A DNA stretch of 64,000 nt from Massilia sp. TS11 (GCF_022012445.1 NZ_JAKLTS010000002.1:1-64000), one strand, 5' to 3'. Positions 36,021 through 45,308 are shown, counted from the first letter of the stretch. Notes: generated from the sequence alone by a model not told the origin. Numbers and translations are program-made.

Positions 36021-36619
36021 GCGGCTTCCATCAATGCGCGCAGTTGATCGCCGTCGGCGCGCGCCAGCGTGCCATCGGCCCGGGTCTTGCGCGCGCCGCG
36101 CAGGTCGTCCAGGTCGTACAGCTCCACATGCACGCCTTCCTGGCGCCACATGAAACTGACGGTCTCGACCTCGCCAAAGCGCGGACCGCGGAAATGCGGG
36201 CTTTCCGACAATTCAATCTGCAACTTCTGATTGACCAGGAAAATTTCGACTTCCTTGGCAGAATCAGCGAACAATTGTAAACGAATATCGTCATGGGCCC
36301 CGGCTGTGCCGTTGAGCACGCTGCCGGTGATAAATACAGCATAGCCGCCGAGCATCTGCATGACCTCGAGCGCGACCTCGCGCAGGCGCTGCAGGCGGGC
36401 CGGCTGGACATCGCCCTGGAACAGGGCCAGATAGGCGCGCACCTGCTCCTCCACCTGTTCATTGGCGGGCAGTTGTTCGGGCCGGGCCGGTTTGTCGCCG
36501 AGCACCAGGCGCGCGGCCTTGCGTTTGGCGGTGCCGTAGTCGGCGCCGTCTTCGGCGATCAGGCGGGCCGCGGCGGCGGCGATCTCGGCCCGCAGTTCAA
36601 GCAGCATGGGAGACGTCAT
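36017..36619 (-). CDS. Uncharacterised protein with nucleotidyltransferase-like segment
   Basis: I do not firmly recognise this 200 aa protein. The N-terminal half is helical (LRAEIAAAAARLIAEDGADYGTAKRKAARLVLG). The middle contains VFITGSVLNGTAGAHDDIRLQLF, which is loosely like the GS-x(n)-D-x-D start of polymerase-beta nucleotidyltransferases. VHVELYDLDDLRG follows. It is divergent from mpl, about 100 bp away, and coupled to the TlpA-like gene. It could be a degenerate nucleotidyltransferase; confidence in that is low, although the gene itself looks real. Confidence 0.75.
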   Translation of the reverse strand: MTSPMLLELRAEIAAAAARLIAEDGADYGTAKRKAARLVLGDKPARPEQLPANEQVEEQVRAYLALFQGDVQPARLQRLREVALEVMQMLGGYAVFITGSVLNGTAGAHDDIRLQLFADSAKEVEIFLVNQKLQIELSESPHFRGPRFGEVETVSFMWRQEGVHVELYDLDDLRGARKTRADGTLARADGDQLRALMEAA

Positions 36620-36716
36620 CCGGCCATCATACCCGGTATCGGGCCGCCCCGTGGCGGTGGGGTTTTATGGCCGGCTCAGGTAAAATCCAGCATTCCGATT
36701 TTTCAGGCAGCTCCCC

Positions 36717-38084
36717 ATGCATATCCACATCCTCGGCATCTGCGGCACCTTCATGGGCGGCCTGGCGGTGCTGGCCAAGGAGGCCGGGCATACGGTCACC
36801 GGTTGCGACGCCAATGTCTACCCGCCGATGAGCACCCAGCTCGAGGCCCAGGGCATTTCCCTGATCCAGGGCTTCAGCCCGGAGCAGACGGCCCTCCAGC
36901 CCGACCTGTATGTGATCGGCAATGTGGTCTCGCGCGGCAACCCGCTGGTCGAGGAGATCCTCAACCGCAGCCTGCCGTATATGAGCGGGCCGCAGTGGAT
37001 CGGCGAACACATCCTGCGCCACAAATGGGTGCTGGCCGTGGCCGGTACGCACGGCAAGACCACCACCTCGGCCATGCTGGCCTGGATTCTCGAACAGAAC
37101 GGCTACCACCCGGGCTTCCTGATCGGCGGGGTGCCGCGCAATTTCGGCATCTCGGCGCGTCTGCGCGGGCGCGAGGAATCGGACTTCTTCGTGATCGAGG
37201 CCGATGAATACGACACCGCCTTCTTCGACAAGCGCAGCAAGTTCGTCCACTACCACGCCAAGACGGCCGTGCTCAACAACCTCGAATACGACCATGCCGA
37301 CATCTTCCCCGATATCGGCGCGATCGAGACCCAGTTCCACCACCTGGTGCGCACCGTGCCCGGCGTCGGCCGCCTGATCGTCAATGGCGACGAGGCCTCG
37401 CTGGCGCGCGTGCTCAAGCGCGGCTGCTGGAGCGAGCAGGAGCGTTTCGGCCTGACCACCGGCTGCGACTGGTCGCTGGTCGAGCATCCGGGCGGCAGCT
37501 TCGACGTGCTGTTCAAGGGCCAGCGGGAAGCCACGGTCAACTGGGAGCTGCTGGGCAAGCACAACCGCTTCAATGCGCTGGCCGCGATCGCCGCCGCGCG
37601 CCATGTGGGCGTGCCGATCGGCGCGGCCGCCGCCGCCCTCGCCAGTTTCGAGAGCGTCAAGCGGCGCCTCGAGGTGCGCGGCGTCGTCAATGGCGTGACC
37701 GTGTACGACGATTTCGCCCACCACCCGACGGCGATCGCCACCACCGTTGGCGGCCTGCGCCAGAAGATCGGCGCCGGCGGGCGCATCCTGGCCGTGCTCG
37801 AGCCGCGTTCGAACACCATGAAGCTGGGCGCCATGAAGGACGCGCTGCCCGGCAGCCTGAAGGACGCCGATCTGGTGTTCGGCTTCGGCAGCCAACAGGC
37901 GCTCGGCTGGAGCCTGGCCGACGCCCTGGCCCCGCTCGGGCGCATCGCGCACGCCTACGACCAGCTCGACTTCATGGTCAAGGCCATCGTCGACGCCGCC
38001 CAGCCGGGCGACCATATTCTGGTGATGAGCAATGGCGGCTTCGGCGGCGTGCACGGCAAACTGCTGGAGGCCCTGGCCCGATGA
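36717..38084 (+). CDS. mpl: UDP-N-acetylmuramate:L-Ala-gamma-D-Glu-meso-DAP ligase
   Basis: Mpl reattaches recycled tripeptide to UDP-MurNAc in cytosolic wall recycling, and works with AmpD, which is also in this window. The 455 aa Mur ligase begins MHIHILGICGTFMGGLAVLAKEAGHTVTG. It has the ATP loop AGTHGKTTTSAMLAW, EADEYDTAFFDKRSKFVHY, KHNRFNALAAIAAARHVG and FAHHPTAIATTV. Features distinguish it from MurC. It overlaps the next gene by 4 bp. Confidence 0.96.
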   Translation: MHIHILGICGTFMGGLAVLAKEAGHTVTGCDANVYPPMSTQLEAQGISLIQGFSPEQTALQPDLYVIGNVVSRGNPLVEEILNRSLPYMSGPQWIGEHILRHKWVLAVAGTHGKTTTSAMLAWILEQNGYHPGFLIGGVPRNFGISARLRGREESDFFVIEADEYDTAFFDKRSKFVHYHAKTAVLNNLEYDHADIFPDIGAIETQFHHLVRTVPGVGRLIVNGDEASLARVLKRGCWSEQERFGLTTGCDWSLVEHPGGSFDVLFKGQREATVNWELLGKHNRFNALAAIAAARHVGVPIGAAAAALASFESVKRRLEVRGVVNGVTVYDDFAHHPTAIATTVGGLRQKIGAGGRILAVLEPRSNTMKLGAMKDALPGSLKDADLVFGFGSQQALGWSLADALAPLGRIAHAYDQLDFMVKAIVDAAQPGDHILVMSNGGFGGVHGKLLEALAR

Positions 38085-38659
38085 TCCTCTACCTGCACGG
38101 CTTCCGCTCCTCGCCGCTGTCGTTCAAGGCGCGCATGACGGCCGACCGCATGGCCGCGCGCGGGCGCGGCGACGCCTTCATGTGCCCGCAGCTGCCGGCC
38201 TCGCCCAAGGCGGCGATGGCGCTGTGCCTGCGTCTGGTGGCCCACTACGACAGCGAGGAACTGGCCCTGATCGGCTCCTCGCTGGGCGGCTTCTACGCGA
38301 CCTGGCTGGCCGAGCAGCTCGACTGCCGCGCCGTGCTGCTCAATCCGGCCGTGCACCCGTTTCAGGACCTCGAGCGCCATGTCGGCGTCAGCACCCAGTA
38401 CCACTCGGATGCGCCGTTCGAATTCAAGCGCGACTATCTGGCCGAACTCGACGACCTGGCCGTGCCCGCGATCAGCGCGCCCGACCGCTACTATCTGATC
38501 GCCGCCAGCGGCGACGAAGTGCTCGACTACCGCCAGATGGTCAGCCATTACGCCGGCGCGCGCCAGACCATCATCGACGGCAGCGACCATGCACTGAGCG
38601 ACTACGCCGAGCATGTCGACGCCGTGCTGGCCTTCTGCGGCGAAGGAGGGCGGCGGTGA
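38081..38659 (+). CDS. YqiA-like esterase (UPF0227)
   Basis: The protein (192 aa) is a small alpha/beta hydrolase with HGFRSSPLSFKA, the nucleophile elbow IGSSLGGFYATWLAE (Ser in GSSLGG), Asp in ASGDEVLDY and His in DGSDHALSDY. This matches the YqiA/UPF0227 esterases. Start and stop overlap mpl and ubiC by 4 bp each, so the three are one operon. Confidence 0.9.
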   Translation: MILYLHGFRSSPLSFKARMTADRMAARGRGDAFMCPQLPASPKAAMALCLRLVAHYDSEELALIGSSLGGFYATWLAEQLDCRAVLLNPAVHPFQDLERHVGVSTQYHSDAPFEFKRDYLAELDDLAVPAISAPDRYYLIAASGDEVLDYRQMVSHYAGARQTIIDGSDHALSDYAEHVDAVLAFCGEGGRR

Positions 38660-39237
38660 GGCGAGCCAGCCTGCGCCTGGCGCGCTGGCACGCCCACGTG
38701 AATGCCCTCGACGCCCCGCGCGCGCTGCGCCACTGGCTGACCGGGCAGGGCTCGCTGACGGCCAAGCTGATCGCCCACAGCGCGCGCTTCCGGGTCCAGC
38801 GCCTGCACCAGCATACGGCCCTGTGCCTGGCCGACGAGGCCCAGGCCGTCGGCCTGAGCCAGGTGGCGCGCGTGTGGGAGCGCGAAGTGCTGCTGCGCTG
38901 CGACGAGGTGCCGGTGGTGTTCGCCCACACGGTGGTGCCGCGCACGGCCACGGCCTGGGACTGGCCGCTGTTCGGCAGCCTGGGCGAGCGCTCGCTCGGC
39001 TCGACTTTGTTCGGCGATCCGCTGGTGCGGCGCGGCGAACTGGAATTTGCGCGCATCCGCGCCGGCCACCCGCTCTGGCAGCGGGCGCGCGCGGCCCTGG
39101 CTGTGCCCGACGATACGACGCTGTTCGCCCGCCGCTGCCTGTACCGGCGCCGGCGCGGCAGCCTGCTGGTGACCGAGGTCTTCCTGCCCGCCGTGCTGGA
39201 CCTGGTGCCGCGCCCCCTTTACAGAAATGAGAAGTGA
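38656..39237 (+). CDS. ubiC: Chorismate pyruvate-lyase
   Basis: UbiC makes 4-hydroxybenzoate and pyruvate from chorismate, the first step of ubiquinone synthesis. The 193 aa protein has the WLTGQGSLTAKL motif, WEREVLLRCDEVPVVFAHTVVP and the segment SLGERSLGSTLFGDPLVRRG, followed by LTEVFLPAVL-type residues near the end. The GTG start at 38656 overlaps the esterase stop. aroE and aroQ in this window feed its substrate. Confidence 0.9.
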   Translation: MRRASLRLARWHAHVNALDAPRALRHWLTGQGSLTAKLIAHSARFRVQRLHQHTALCLADEAQAVGLSQVARVWEREVLLRCDEVPVVFAHTVVPRTATAWDWPLFGSLGERSLGSTLFGDPLVRRGELEFARIRAGHPLWQRARAALAVPDDTTLFARRCLYRRRRGSLLVTEVFLPAVLDLVPRPLYRNEK

Positions 39238-39239
39238 CG

Positions 39240-41285
39240 ATGAATCTGTTTTTTGAAGAATCCGGCGATTTCAAGGCCGGCAGCGTGCTGTCCCAGTCCG
39301 GCGAGTCGTATCAGGTGGAACTGCCGAGCGGCAAGCGCACCAAGGTCAAGGCCAAGGACGTGCTGGTGCAGTTCACGGCCCCGGCCCCGGCCGCGCTGAT
39401 GGAGGCGGCCAAGGAAGTAGCGGCCGCGATCGACCTCGAATTTCTGTGGGAAGTCGCGGGCCAGGAGGAATTTGGCTTTGCCAACCTGGGCGCCGAGTAC
39501 TTCGGCCAGGCCGCGCAGCCGGCCGAGGCGGCCGGCTTGATCCTGGCGCTGCACAATGCGCCCATCTATTTCTACAAGAAGGGCCGCGGCCGCTACAAGG
39601 CCGCGCCCGAGCAGTCGCTGCGCGCGGCCCTGGCCGGCATCGAGAAGAAGAAGCAGCTGCTGCTGGTGCAGGCCGCGTATGTCGAGGAACTGAAGGCCGG
39701 GCGCCTGCCCGAGGCCCTGGCCAGCCAGGTGCGCGCGCTGCTGTTCAAGCCGGACAAGAACAGCATCGAATTCAAGGCCCTTGACGCGGCCTGCGAGGCC
39801 CTGCAGACGTCGCCGCAGCGCCTGCTGCTGCAGGTCGGCGGGCTCGAGTCGCCCAAGGCCCTGCACATGGGGCGCTTCCTGTTCGAGCACTTCCCGCGCG
39901 GCACCGGCTTTCCGCCGCTGGCGGCGCCGCCCGTGCGCGCCGGCCTGCCGCGTGCCGACGTGGCTGCCTTCTCGATCGACGATGTGACCACCACCGAGAT
40001 CGACGACGCCTTCTCGGTCCAGACCCGTCCCGACGGCAGCCTGGTGGTCGGTATCCACATCGCCGCGCCCGGCCTGGCCATCGCGCCCGAGGATGCGATC
40101 GACAAGATTGCGCGCGCGCGCATGTCGACCGTGTATATGCCGGGCGACAAAATCACGATGCTGCCGGACGAGGTCGTCAACGCCTACACCCTGGCGGCCG
40201 GCAAGGACTGCCCGGCCCTGTCCCTGTATGCCGAGCTCGACCCCGCCACCTGGCAGGTGCGCTCCACCACCACCCGCGCCGAGCTGGTGCCCGTGGTCGA
40301 CAATCTGCGCCACAATGATCTCGACGATCTGGTCAACGAAGAGACCCTGGCCAGCGGCGCCGGCGACTATCCGCACAAGGACGCGCTGCGCCTGCTCTGG
40401 CAGTGGGCCCAGCAGCTCGAAGCGGCGCGCATGGACAAGCGCGCCGCCTTCGGTCTCAAGCCCGAGCAGGCCAACCGGGTCGACTTCAACTTCTATGTCG
40501 AGAACGATGTGGTCAGCATCGTGCGCCGCAAGCGCGGGGCGCCGCTCGACAAGATCGTGGCCGAGCTGATGATCTTCGCCAACAGCACCTGGGGCAAGCT
40601 CATGCACGACCACGGCGTGCCCGGCATCTACCGCAGCCAGGGTCCGGGCGCCGGCGGCTGGAATGCCAAGATGCAGGTGCGCATGCTGACCCATGCGGCC
40701 CCGCACCAGGGCCTGGGGGTCGAACAGTATGCGTGGTCGACTTCGCCGCTGCGCCGCTACACCGACCTGGTCAACCAGTGGCAGATTCTGGCCTGCGCCG
40801 AGCATGGCGTGACGGCCCCGCTGGTCGCCCCGTTCAAGCCCAAGGATGCCAACCTGTTCGCGATCGTCTCGGCGTTTGACGCCGCCTACGCCGCCTACAA
40901 CGAGCACCAGCAGACGATGGAGCGCTACTGGTGCCTGCGCTGGCTGGCCCAGGAGCAGGCCAAGGTGGTCGAGGCCGTGGTGCTGAAGGACGAGGTGGTG
41001 CGCCTGGCCGATGTGCCGCTGGTGGTGCGCCTGCCCGGCATGGCGGCCGCCACGCGCGGCGCCCAGGTCAAGCTCGACATCGTCGGCTGGGATGAGATCG
41101 ACCTGACGCTCGAGGCGCGCCTGCTCGAAGTGCTGGGGGCGCCGGCCGATGGCGCGCTCGACTACGACGAGGAAGAACTGGTCGAGCCGGCCCCGGCCGT
41201 GGACGAGGCCGAACAGGCGGCCGAGGCCAGCGCGGCCGACGGCGCGCCGGCCGCCGACGCGCCCGCCGCCAGCCCCGAGGCCTGA
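39240..41285 (+). CDS. RNB-family 3'-5' exoribonuclease
   Basis: This 681 aa protein belongs to the RNase II/R superfamily. The RNB domain contains the catalytic Asp cluster FSIDDVTTTEIDDAFSV and the later SPLRRYTDLVNQWQ motif. A short N-terminal region precedes it (MNLFFEESGDFKAG...YQVELPSGKRTKVKA). The C-terminus has an S1-like strand pattern and ends in a 40-residue acidic alanine-rich tail. ATG 39240 is used, with a GTG two codons earlier as the alternative. It follows ubiC by 2 bp. Confidence 0.9.
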   Translation: MNLFFEESGDFKAGSVLSQSGESYQVELPSGKRTKVKAKDVLVQFTAPAPAALMEAAKEVAAAIDLEFLWEVAGQEEFGFANLGAEYFGQAAQPAEAAGLILALHNAPIYFYKKGRGRYKAAPEQSLRAALAGIEKKKQLLLVQAAYVEELKAGRLPEALASQVRALLFKPDKNSIEFKALDAACEALQTSPQRLLLQVGGLESPKALHMGRFLFEHFPRGTGFPPLAAPPVRAGLPRADVAAFSIDDVTTTEIDDAFSVQTRPDGSLVVGIHIAAPGLAIAPEDAIDKIARARMSTVYMPGDKITMLPDEVVNAYTLAAGKDCPALSLYAELDPATWQVRSTTTRAELVPVVDNLRHNDLDDLVNEETLASGAGDYPHKDALRLLWQWAQQLEAARMDKRAAFGLKPEQANRVDFNFYVENDVVSIVRRKRGAPLDKIVAELMIFANSTWGKLMHDHGVPGIYRSQGPGAGGWNAKMQVRMLTHAAPHQGLGVEQYAWSTSPLRRYTDLVNQWQILACAEHGVTAPLVAPFKPKDANLFAIVSAFDAAYAAYNEHQQTMERYWCLRWLAQEQAKVVEAVVLKDEVVRLADVPLVVRLPGMAAATRGAQVKLDIVGWDEIDLTLEARLLEVLGAPADGALDYDEEELVEPAPAVDEAEQAAEASAADGAPAADAPAASPEA

Positions 41286-41293
41286 GCCCGGCC

Positions 41294-42178
41294 ATGCGCA
41301 TCGCCCCCGAGCAGCGGCCCCTGATGATCGCCATCACCGTCTCGGTGCTGGCGCATCTGCTGCTGCTGGCGCTGCGCTTCCAGGCGCCGGCCGCGGCCCG
41401 CCGGCCGCCCGAGGCGACCGGCATGGAAGTCATCCTGGTCAATGCCAAGCATGCGCGCAAGCCCCTGCAGGCCAGCGCCGTGGCCCAGGCCAATCTCGAT
41501 GGCGGCGGCAAGGCCGACAGCGGGCGCGCCACCTCGCCGCTGCCCGACCTGCAGAAGAACCGCGCCGGCGACGCCGCCGTCGCCTTCAAGCGCCGCATCG
41601 AGGAGCTGGAACAGCGGCGCGAGCAGCTGCTGACCCAGGCGCGCCTGTCGGACTTCAAGGCCGATCCCCTGGCCGAGCGAGACAAGCCCGACCCCAAGGC
41701 CAAGGGCGGCGATCTGGCCGAATCGAGCCGCGCGCTGGCGCGCATGGCGGCCGAAATCTCGCAGGACATCAGTGAGCAGAACAAGCGCCCCCACAAGACC
41801 TATCTGACCCCCTCCACGGTGGAGGCCGGTTACGCGCTCTACTACAAGGAGATGCAGCACCGGATCGAAGAGATCGGCACGCTGAACTTCCCCCAGAAAG
41901 ACGGCAAGAAGCTCTACGGCGAGCTGATTGTCGAGATACCCATCTTCCAGGACGGTACGATCTACGAGAAGGAAGGGGGCATCAAGGTGCGCCGCAGTTC
42001 CGGCAACCCGGACCTGGACGCGGCCGCCCTGCGCATCATCCGCCGTGCCGCCCCGTTCGGCCGCTTCCCCAAGCAGATGCTGAGCAACGGGCGTGAGGAC
42101 CTGTGGGTGGTGACGACGACCTTCAAATTCGCCCGCTCCGACCAGCTCGAGACGGGCATGATCGGGACCCGCCCATGA
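41294..42178 (+). CDS. TonB-family energy transducer
   Basis: In this 294 aa protein, residues 10-30 form a membrane anchor (LMIAITVSVLAHLLLLALRF) that starts with the usual short cytoplasmic tail. A charged coiled region (KRRIEELEQRREQLLTQARL) spans the periplasm. The C-terminal TonB-like domain contains YGELIVEIPIFQDGTIYEKEGGIKV and SSGNPDLDAAALRIIRRAAPFGRFP. No ExbBD lies nearby. It overlaps aroE by 4 bp. Confidence 0.87.
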   Translation: MRIAPEQRPLMIAITVSVLAHLLLLALRFQAPAAARRPPEATGMEVILVNAKHARKPLQASAVAQANLDGGGKADSGRATSPLPDLQKNRAGDAAVAFKRRIEELEQRREQLLTQARLSDFKADPLAERDKPDPKAKGGDLAESSRALARMAAEISQDISEQNKRPHKTYLTPSTVEAGYALYYKEMQHRIEEIGTLNFPQKDGKKLYGELIVEIPIFQDGTIYEKEGGIKVRRSSGNPDLDAAALRIIRRAAPFGRFPKQMLSNGREDLWVVTTTFKFARSDQLETGMIGTRP

Positions 42179-42981
42179 CGGACCATTACTATGTGATCGG
42201 CAATCCGGTCGCGCACAGCAAATCGCCGGCCATCCACGCCGCCTTCGCCGCCCAGACCGGGCAGGACCTCGCTTACGCCCGCTGCCTGGCGCCGCTCGAC
42301 GGCTTCGGCGCCACCGTGCGCCGCCTGCAGGCCGAGGGGGCGCGCGGGGCGAACGTCACGGTACCGTTCAAGCAGGAAGCCTTCGCCCTGGCCGACAGCC
42401 TGAGTGCACGCGCGCGCCTGGCCGGGGCCGTCAACACCCTGGTGTTTGCCGACGGCCGCATCCACGGCGACAACACCGACGGCGCCGGCCTGGTGCGCGA
42501 CATCGAAGCCAATGCCGGCCTGCGCCTGGCCGGTGCGCGCCTGCTACTGCTGGGCGCCGGCGGGGCCGCGCGCGGCGTGCTCGGCCCCCTGTTCGATGCC
42601 GGCGTGGGCGAGCTGGTGCTGGCCAACCGCACCCTGGCCACGGCCGCCGCCCTGGCCGCCGACTTCGGTGGCCGCCCGCGCGTGTGTGCCTTCGCCGAGG
42701 TCGACGGCAGCTTCGACCTGGTCGTCAATGCCACGGCGGCCAGCCTGCAGGCGGCCGTACCGCCGATTCCGGACACGGTATTTCGCTCAGGCACGCTCGC
42801 GCTTGATATGATGTATGGCAAGGAGCCGACCGTCTTTTTACAGTTTGCCGCCCAGCATGGGGCGCGCATCCGCGACGGCCTCGGCATGTTGGTGGAACAG
42901 GCGGCGGAGGCCTTCTACGTCTGGCGCGGGGTGCGTCCGGACAGCGGGCCGGTGCTGGCCGCATTGCGCGGAGAATGCTGA
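42175..42981 (+). CDS. aroE: Shikimate dehydrogenase
   Basis: AroE reduces 3-dehydroshikimate with NADPH. The 268 aa protein has YYVIGNPVAHSKSPAIHAAF, ANVTVPFKQEAF with the catalytic Lys, GDNTDGAGLVRD with the catalytic Asp, and the Rossmann loop LLGAGGAARGVL. MMYGKEPTVFLQFA and DGLGMLVEQAAEAF close the protein. ATG 42175 overlaps the tonB-like stop. Confidence 0.96.
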   Translation: MTDHYYVIGNPVAHSKSPAIHAAFAAQTGQDLAYARCLAPLDGFGATVRRLQAEGARGANVTVPFKQEAFALADSLSARARLAGAVNTLVFADGRIHGDNTDGAGLVRDIEANAGLRLAGARLLLLGAGGAARGVLGPLFDAGVGELVLANRTLATAAALAADFGGRPRVCAFAEVDGSFDLVVNATAASLQAAVPPIPDTVFRSGTLALDMMYGKEPTVFLQFAAQHGARIRDGLGMLVEQAAEAFYVWRGVRPDSGPVLAALRGEC

Positions 42982-42982
42982 A

Positions 42983-43687
42983 TTGGCAGGCAAGCAGGGC
43001 AAACGGACCTGGCTCAAGTGGCTGATACTCGGCCCGCTGGCAGTGGTGCTGGCGGTCCAGCTCTACTACTTCGTCCAGGTGTGCTGGTATATCAAGTTCA
43101 ATCCCGGCATGACGAGCATGATGTCGCTCCAGCTCGCCGCCCTGCAGGAGAAGAACCCCAAGGCCCGCATCTACCAGGCCTGGGTGCCGTACAACGCCAT
43201 CTCCAACAACCTCAAGCGCGCGGTGATCGCCTCCGAGGATGCCAATTTCGCCGACCACGACGGGGTCGACTGGGATGCCATCCAGAAGGCCTATGAAAAG
43301 AATATGAAGAAGCACAAGGTGGTGGCCGGCGGCTCGACCATCACCCAGCAGCTGGCCAAGAACCTGTTCCTGTCGGGCTCGCGCAACTACCTGCGCAAGG
43401 GCCAGGAGCTGGTCATCACCTATATGCTGGAGGCGGTGATGAGCAAGCAGCGCATCTTCGAGATTTACCTGAATGTGGTGGAATTCGGCAGCGGCATTTT
43501 CGGCGCCGAAGCGGCAGCCCGCCACTACTATGGCACCTCGGCCGCGGCCCTGAACGCGGGCCAGGCCGCCAAGCTCGCCGTCATGCTGCCGCGCCCGCGC
43601 TTTTACGACAAGCACCGTGAAAGCGCCTATCTCGCCATGCGTTCGGCGATCATCCAGCAACGCATGAACGCAGCCGAACTGCCATAA
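42983..43687 (+). CDS. mtgA: Monofunctional peptidoglycan glycosyltransferase
   Basis: MtgA polymerises lipid II. The 234 aa protein has one membrane anchor (WLKWLILGPLAVVLAVQLYYFVQ) and a GT51 domain: VIASEDANFADHDGVDW with the catalytic Glu, GGSTITQQLAKNLFLSG, RKGQELVITYMLEAVMSKQRIFEIYLN and GAEAAARHYYG. The start appears to be TTG 42983: no in-frame ATG lies between the aroE end and the anchor, and GGAG is well placed. It follows aroE by 1 bp. Confidence 0.93.
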   Translation: MAGKQGKRTWLKWLILGPLAVVLAVQLYYFVQVCWYIKFNPGMTSMMSLQLAALQEKNPKARIYQAWVPYNAISNNLKRAVIASEDANFADHDGVDWDAIQKAYEKNMKKHKVVAGGSTITQQLAKNLFLSGSRNYLRKGQELVITYMLEAVMSKQRIFEIYLNVVEFGSGIFGAEAAARHYYGTSAAALNAGQAAKLAVMLPRPRFYDKHRESAYLAMRSAIIQQRMNAAELP

Positions 43688-43703
43688 CAATCAAGGGGGA
43701 GCG

Positions 43704-44126
43704 ATGAAGCAGCATAGCCAGCGCGGTCTGAGCCTGACGGGCGTCCTGATTCTGTCGATGGTCATCGGCGGGGCCGTGGCCCTGGCCCTGATCTCGGCGC
43801 GCAATGAGCGCAATCTGTTTGCCGAGATGTGGGGCAAACTCAGCGGTTCCGTACGCGAGCAGCCGGCCGTGCAGGATGCGCGCCAGGCGCTTGGCGCGGC
43901 CAGCCCCGCGGCCGAGGCCAGCGGCGCGCCGCTGCGCAAGTGCACGATCGACGGCAAGACCGTGTATTCGAATACCGACTGCAAGGCCTCGAATCCGACC
44001 AGTAAGGAAATCCAGGTGCAGCGCACGGCCGGCATCGCATCGCCCAAGGCGGCGCCGGCCGGCAGCAGCGCCAGCGCCACCTCCGATCCGGCGCTCGACA
44101 AGGCGATCGAAAAACAGTTCAAGTAA
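43704..44126 (+). CDS. Small membrane-anchored protein, DUF4124-like
   Basis: This 140 aa protein has one N-terminal helix (LTGVLILSMVIGGAVALALI) and an alanine-rich spacer. A small segment RKCTIDGKTVYSNTDCKA follows, which has the Cys-x-DGK-x-VYS-x(2)-C form of the DUF4124 family. The tail is Ala/Ser-rich. It probably sits in the inner membrane facing the periplasm, with function unknown. GGGGGAG precedes ATG. corA follows by 12 bp. Confidence 0.82.
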   Translation: MKQHSQRGLSLTGVLILSMVIGGAVALALISARNERNLFAEMWGKLSGSVREQPAVQDARQALGAASPAAEASGAPLRKCTIDGKTVYSNTDCKASNPTSKEIQVQRTAGIASPKAAPAGSSASATSDPALDKAIEKQFK

Positions 44127-44138
44127 GGCCAAGCGCGC

Positions 44139-45107
44139 ATGATCAATGTTTTTGTTTTGCACAACGGGCGCCTGAGCCAGGTCGCGATCGAAACCCGCGA
44201 AGATCTCGAGGGCGTGCAGCCGGTCTGGGTCGACCTGACCGACCCGACCGATGAGGAGCGGGCCTGGGTCAAGGCCATCTACAACGTCATCCTGCCGGGG
44301 GAAGACGAGATGGAGGACATCGAGGCCTCGGCGCGTTACTACGAGGCCGAGAACGGCGACCTCAATCTGCGCACCGACTTCCTGCTCGACGAGGACGAAG
44401 GTCCGTCGCGCGTGGTGACGGTGGCCTTCATCCTGTCGCGCAAGATGCTGTTCTCGGTGCACGCCGACGACCTGCCCGTGTTCCGCCTGGTGCGCATGCG
44501 CGCGCGTTCGCGGCCCGGTTCGATCAGCGACTACATGGACGTGCTGCTCGACCTGTACGCGACCGACGCCGAGTATTCGGCCGATGCGCTCGAAGGCATC
44601 TACCAGTCGCTCGAGGACGTCAGCCAGCGCGTGCTGCAGAAGGAATTCACCGACGCCGACGCGGCCGCCGCCCTGAATGCGATCGCGACCGAAGAGGACT
44701 TGAACGGCCGCATCCGCCGCAACATGATGGACACGCGCCGTGCCGTGTCATTCCTGATGCGCGGGCGCCTGCTCAATTCCGACCAGTTCGAGGAGGCGCG
44801 TCAGATTCTGCGCGACATCGAGTCGCTCGACGGCCACACCTCCTTCCTGTTCGACAAGATCAACTTCCTGATGGACGCCACGGTCGGCTTCATCAATATT
44901 AACCAGAACAAGATCATCAAGATCTTCTCGGTGGCCAGCGTGGCCTTCCTGCCGCCGACCCTGATTGCCTCGATCTACGGCATGAACTTCAAGGGCTGGT
45001 TCCCCGAGCTCGAGTGGAATTACGGCTATCCGTTCGCGCTGGTGCTGATGCTGGGCAGCGCGATCGCCCCCTTCCTGTATTTCCGCCACCGCGGCTGGCT
45101 CAAGTAA
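44139..45107 (+). CDS. corA: CorA-type magnesium/cobalt transporter
   Basis: This 322 aa channel protein has a long cytoplasmic N-domain (VWVDLTDPTDEERAWVKAIY) and the stalk helix ending LMDATVGFININQNKIIKIFSV. Two C-terminal membrane helices carry the signature YGMNFKG between them and end LYFRHRGWLK. It mediates Mg2+ uptake. A palindromic region follows the gene and may terminate the mpl-to-corA transcript. Confidence 0.96.
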   Translation: MINVFVLHNGRLSQVAIETREDLEGVQPVWVDLTDPTDEERAWVKAIYNVILPGEDEMEDIEASARYYEAENGDLNLRTDFLLDEDEGPSRVVTVAFILSRKMLFSVHADDLPVFRLVRMRARSRPGSISDYMDVLLDLYATDAEYSADALEGIYQSLEDVSQRVLQKEFTDADAAAALNAIATEEDLNGRIRRNMMDTRRAVSFLMRGRLLNSDQFEEARQILRDIESLDGHTSFLFDKINFLMDATVGFININQNKIIKIFSVASVAFLPPTLIASIYGMNFKGWFPELEWNYGYPFALVLMLGSAIAPFLYFRHRGWLK

Positions 45108-45122
45108 GCCAAAGCTTGCCCA

Positions 45123-45157
45123 CCAAACAAATCGGGGTCAGACCCTGATTTGTTTGG
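45123..45157. repeat. Palindrome with GGGGTC-A-GACCCT core
   Basis: 17-bp arms (45123-45139 and 45141-45157) pair around a single A with one G-T wobble. The core is the same as in the palindrome 27 bp further on. It lies just after corA. Confidence 0.85.
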
Positions 45158-45183
45158 CCGGCAAGCGGTATTTCCGGCCGGGT

Positions 45184-45204
45184 AAATGGGGTCTGACCCC
45201 ATTT
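45184..45204. repeat. Palindrome with GGGGTC-T-GACCCC core
   Basis: Perfect 10-bp arms (AAATGGGGTC and GACCCCATTT) close around a single T, followed by TTCTGG. A smaller GGCCGG...CCGGCC hairpin (45156-45179) lies between it and the preceding palindrome. Confidence 0.85.
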
Positions 45205-45308
45205 TTCTGGGGCTTAAGGTTTTTTTAGGGTCGGGTAAATGAGCTTTTAAGAACGCGCGGCCGGGCCGCTCGCTACAGTGGTGACCTCGTTGTAATGAAG
45301 GATCAACC

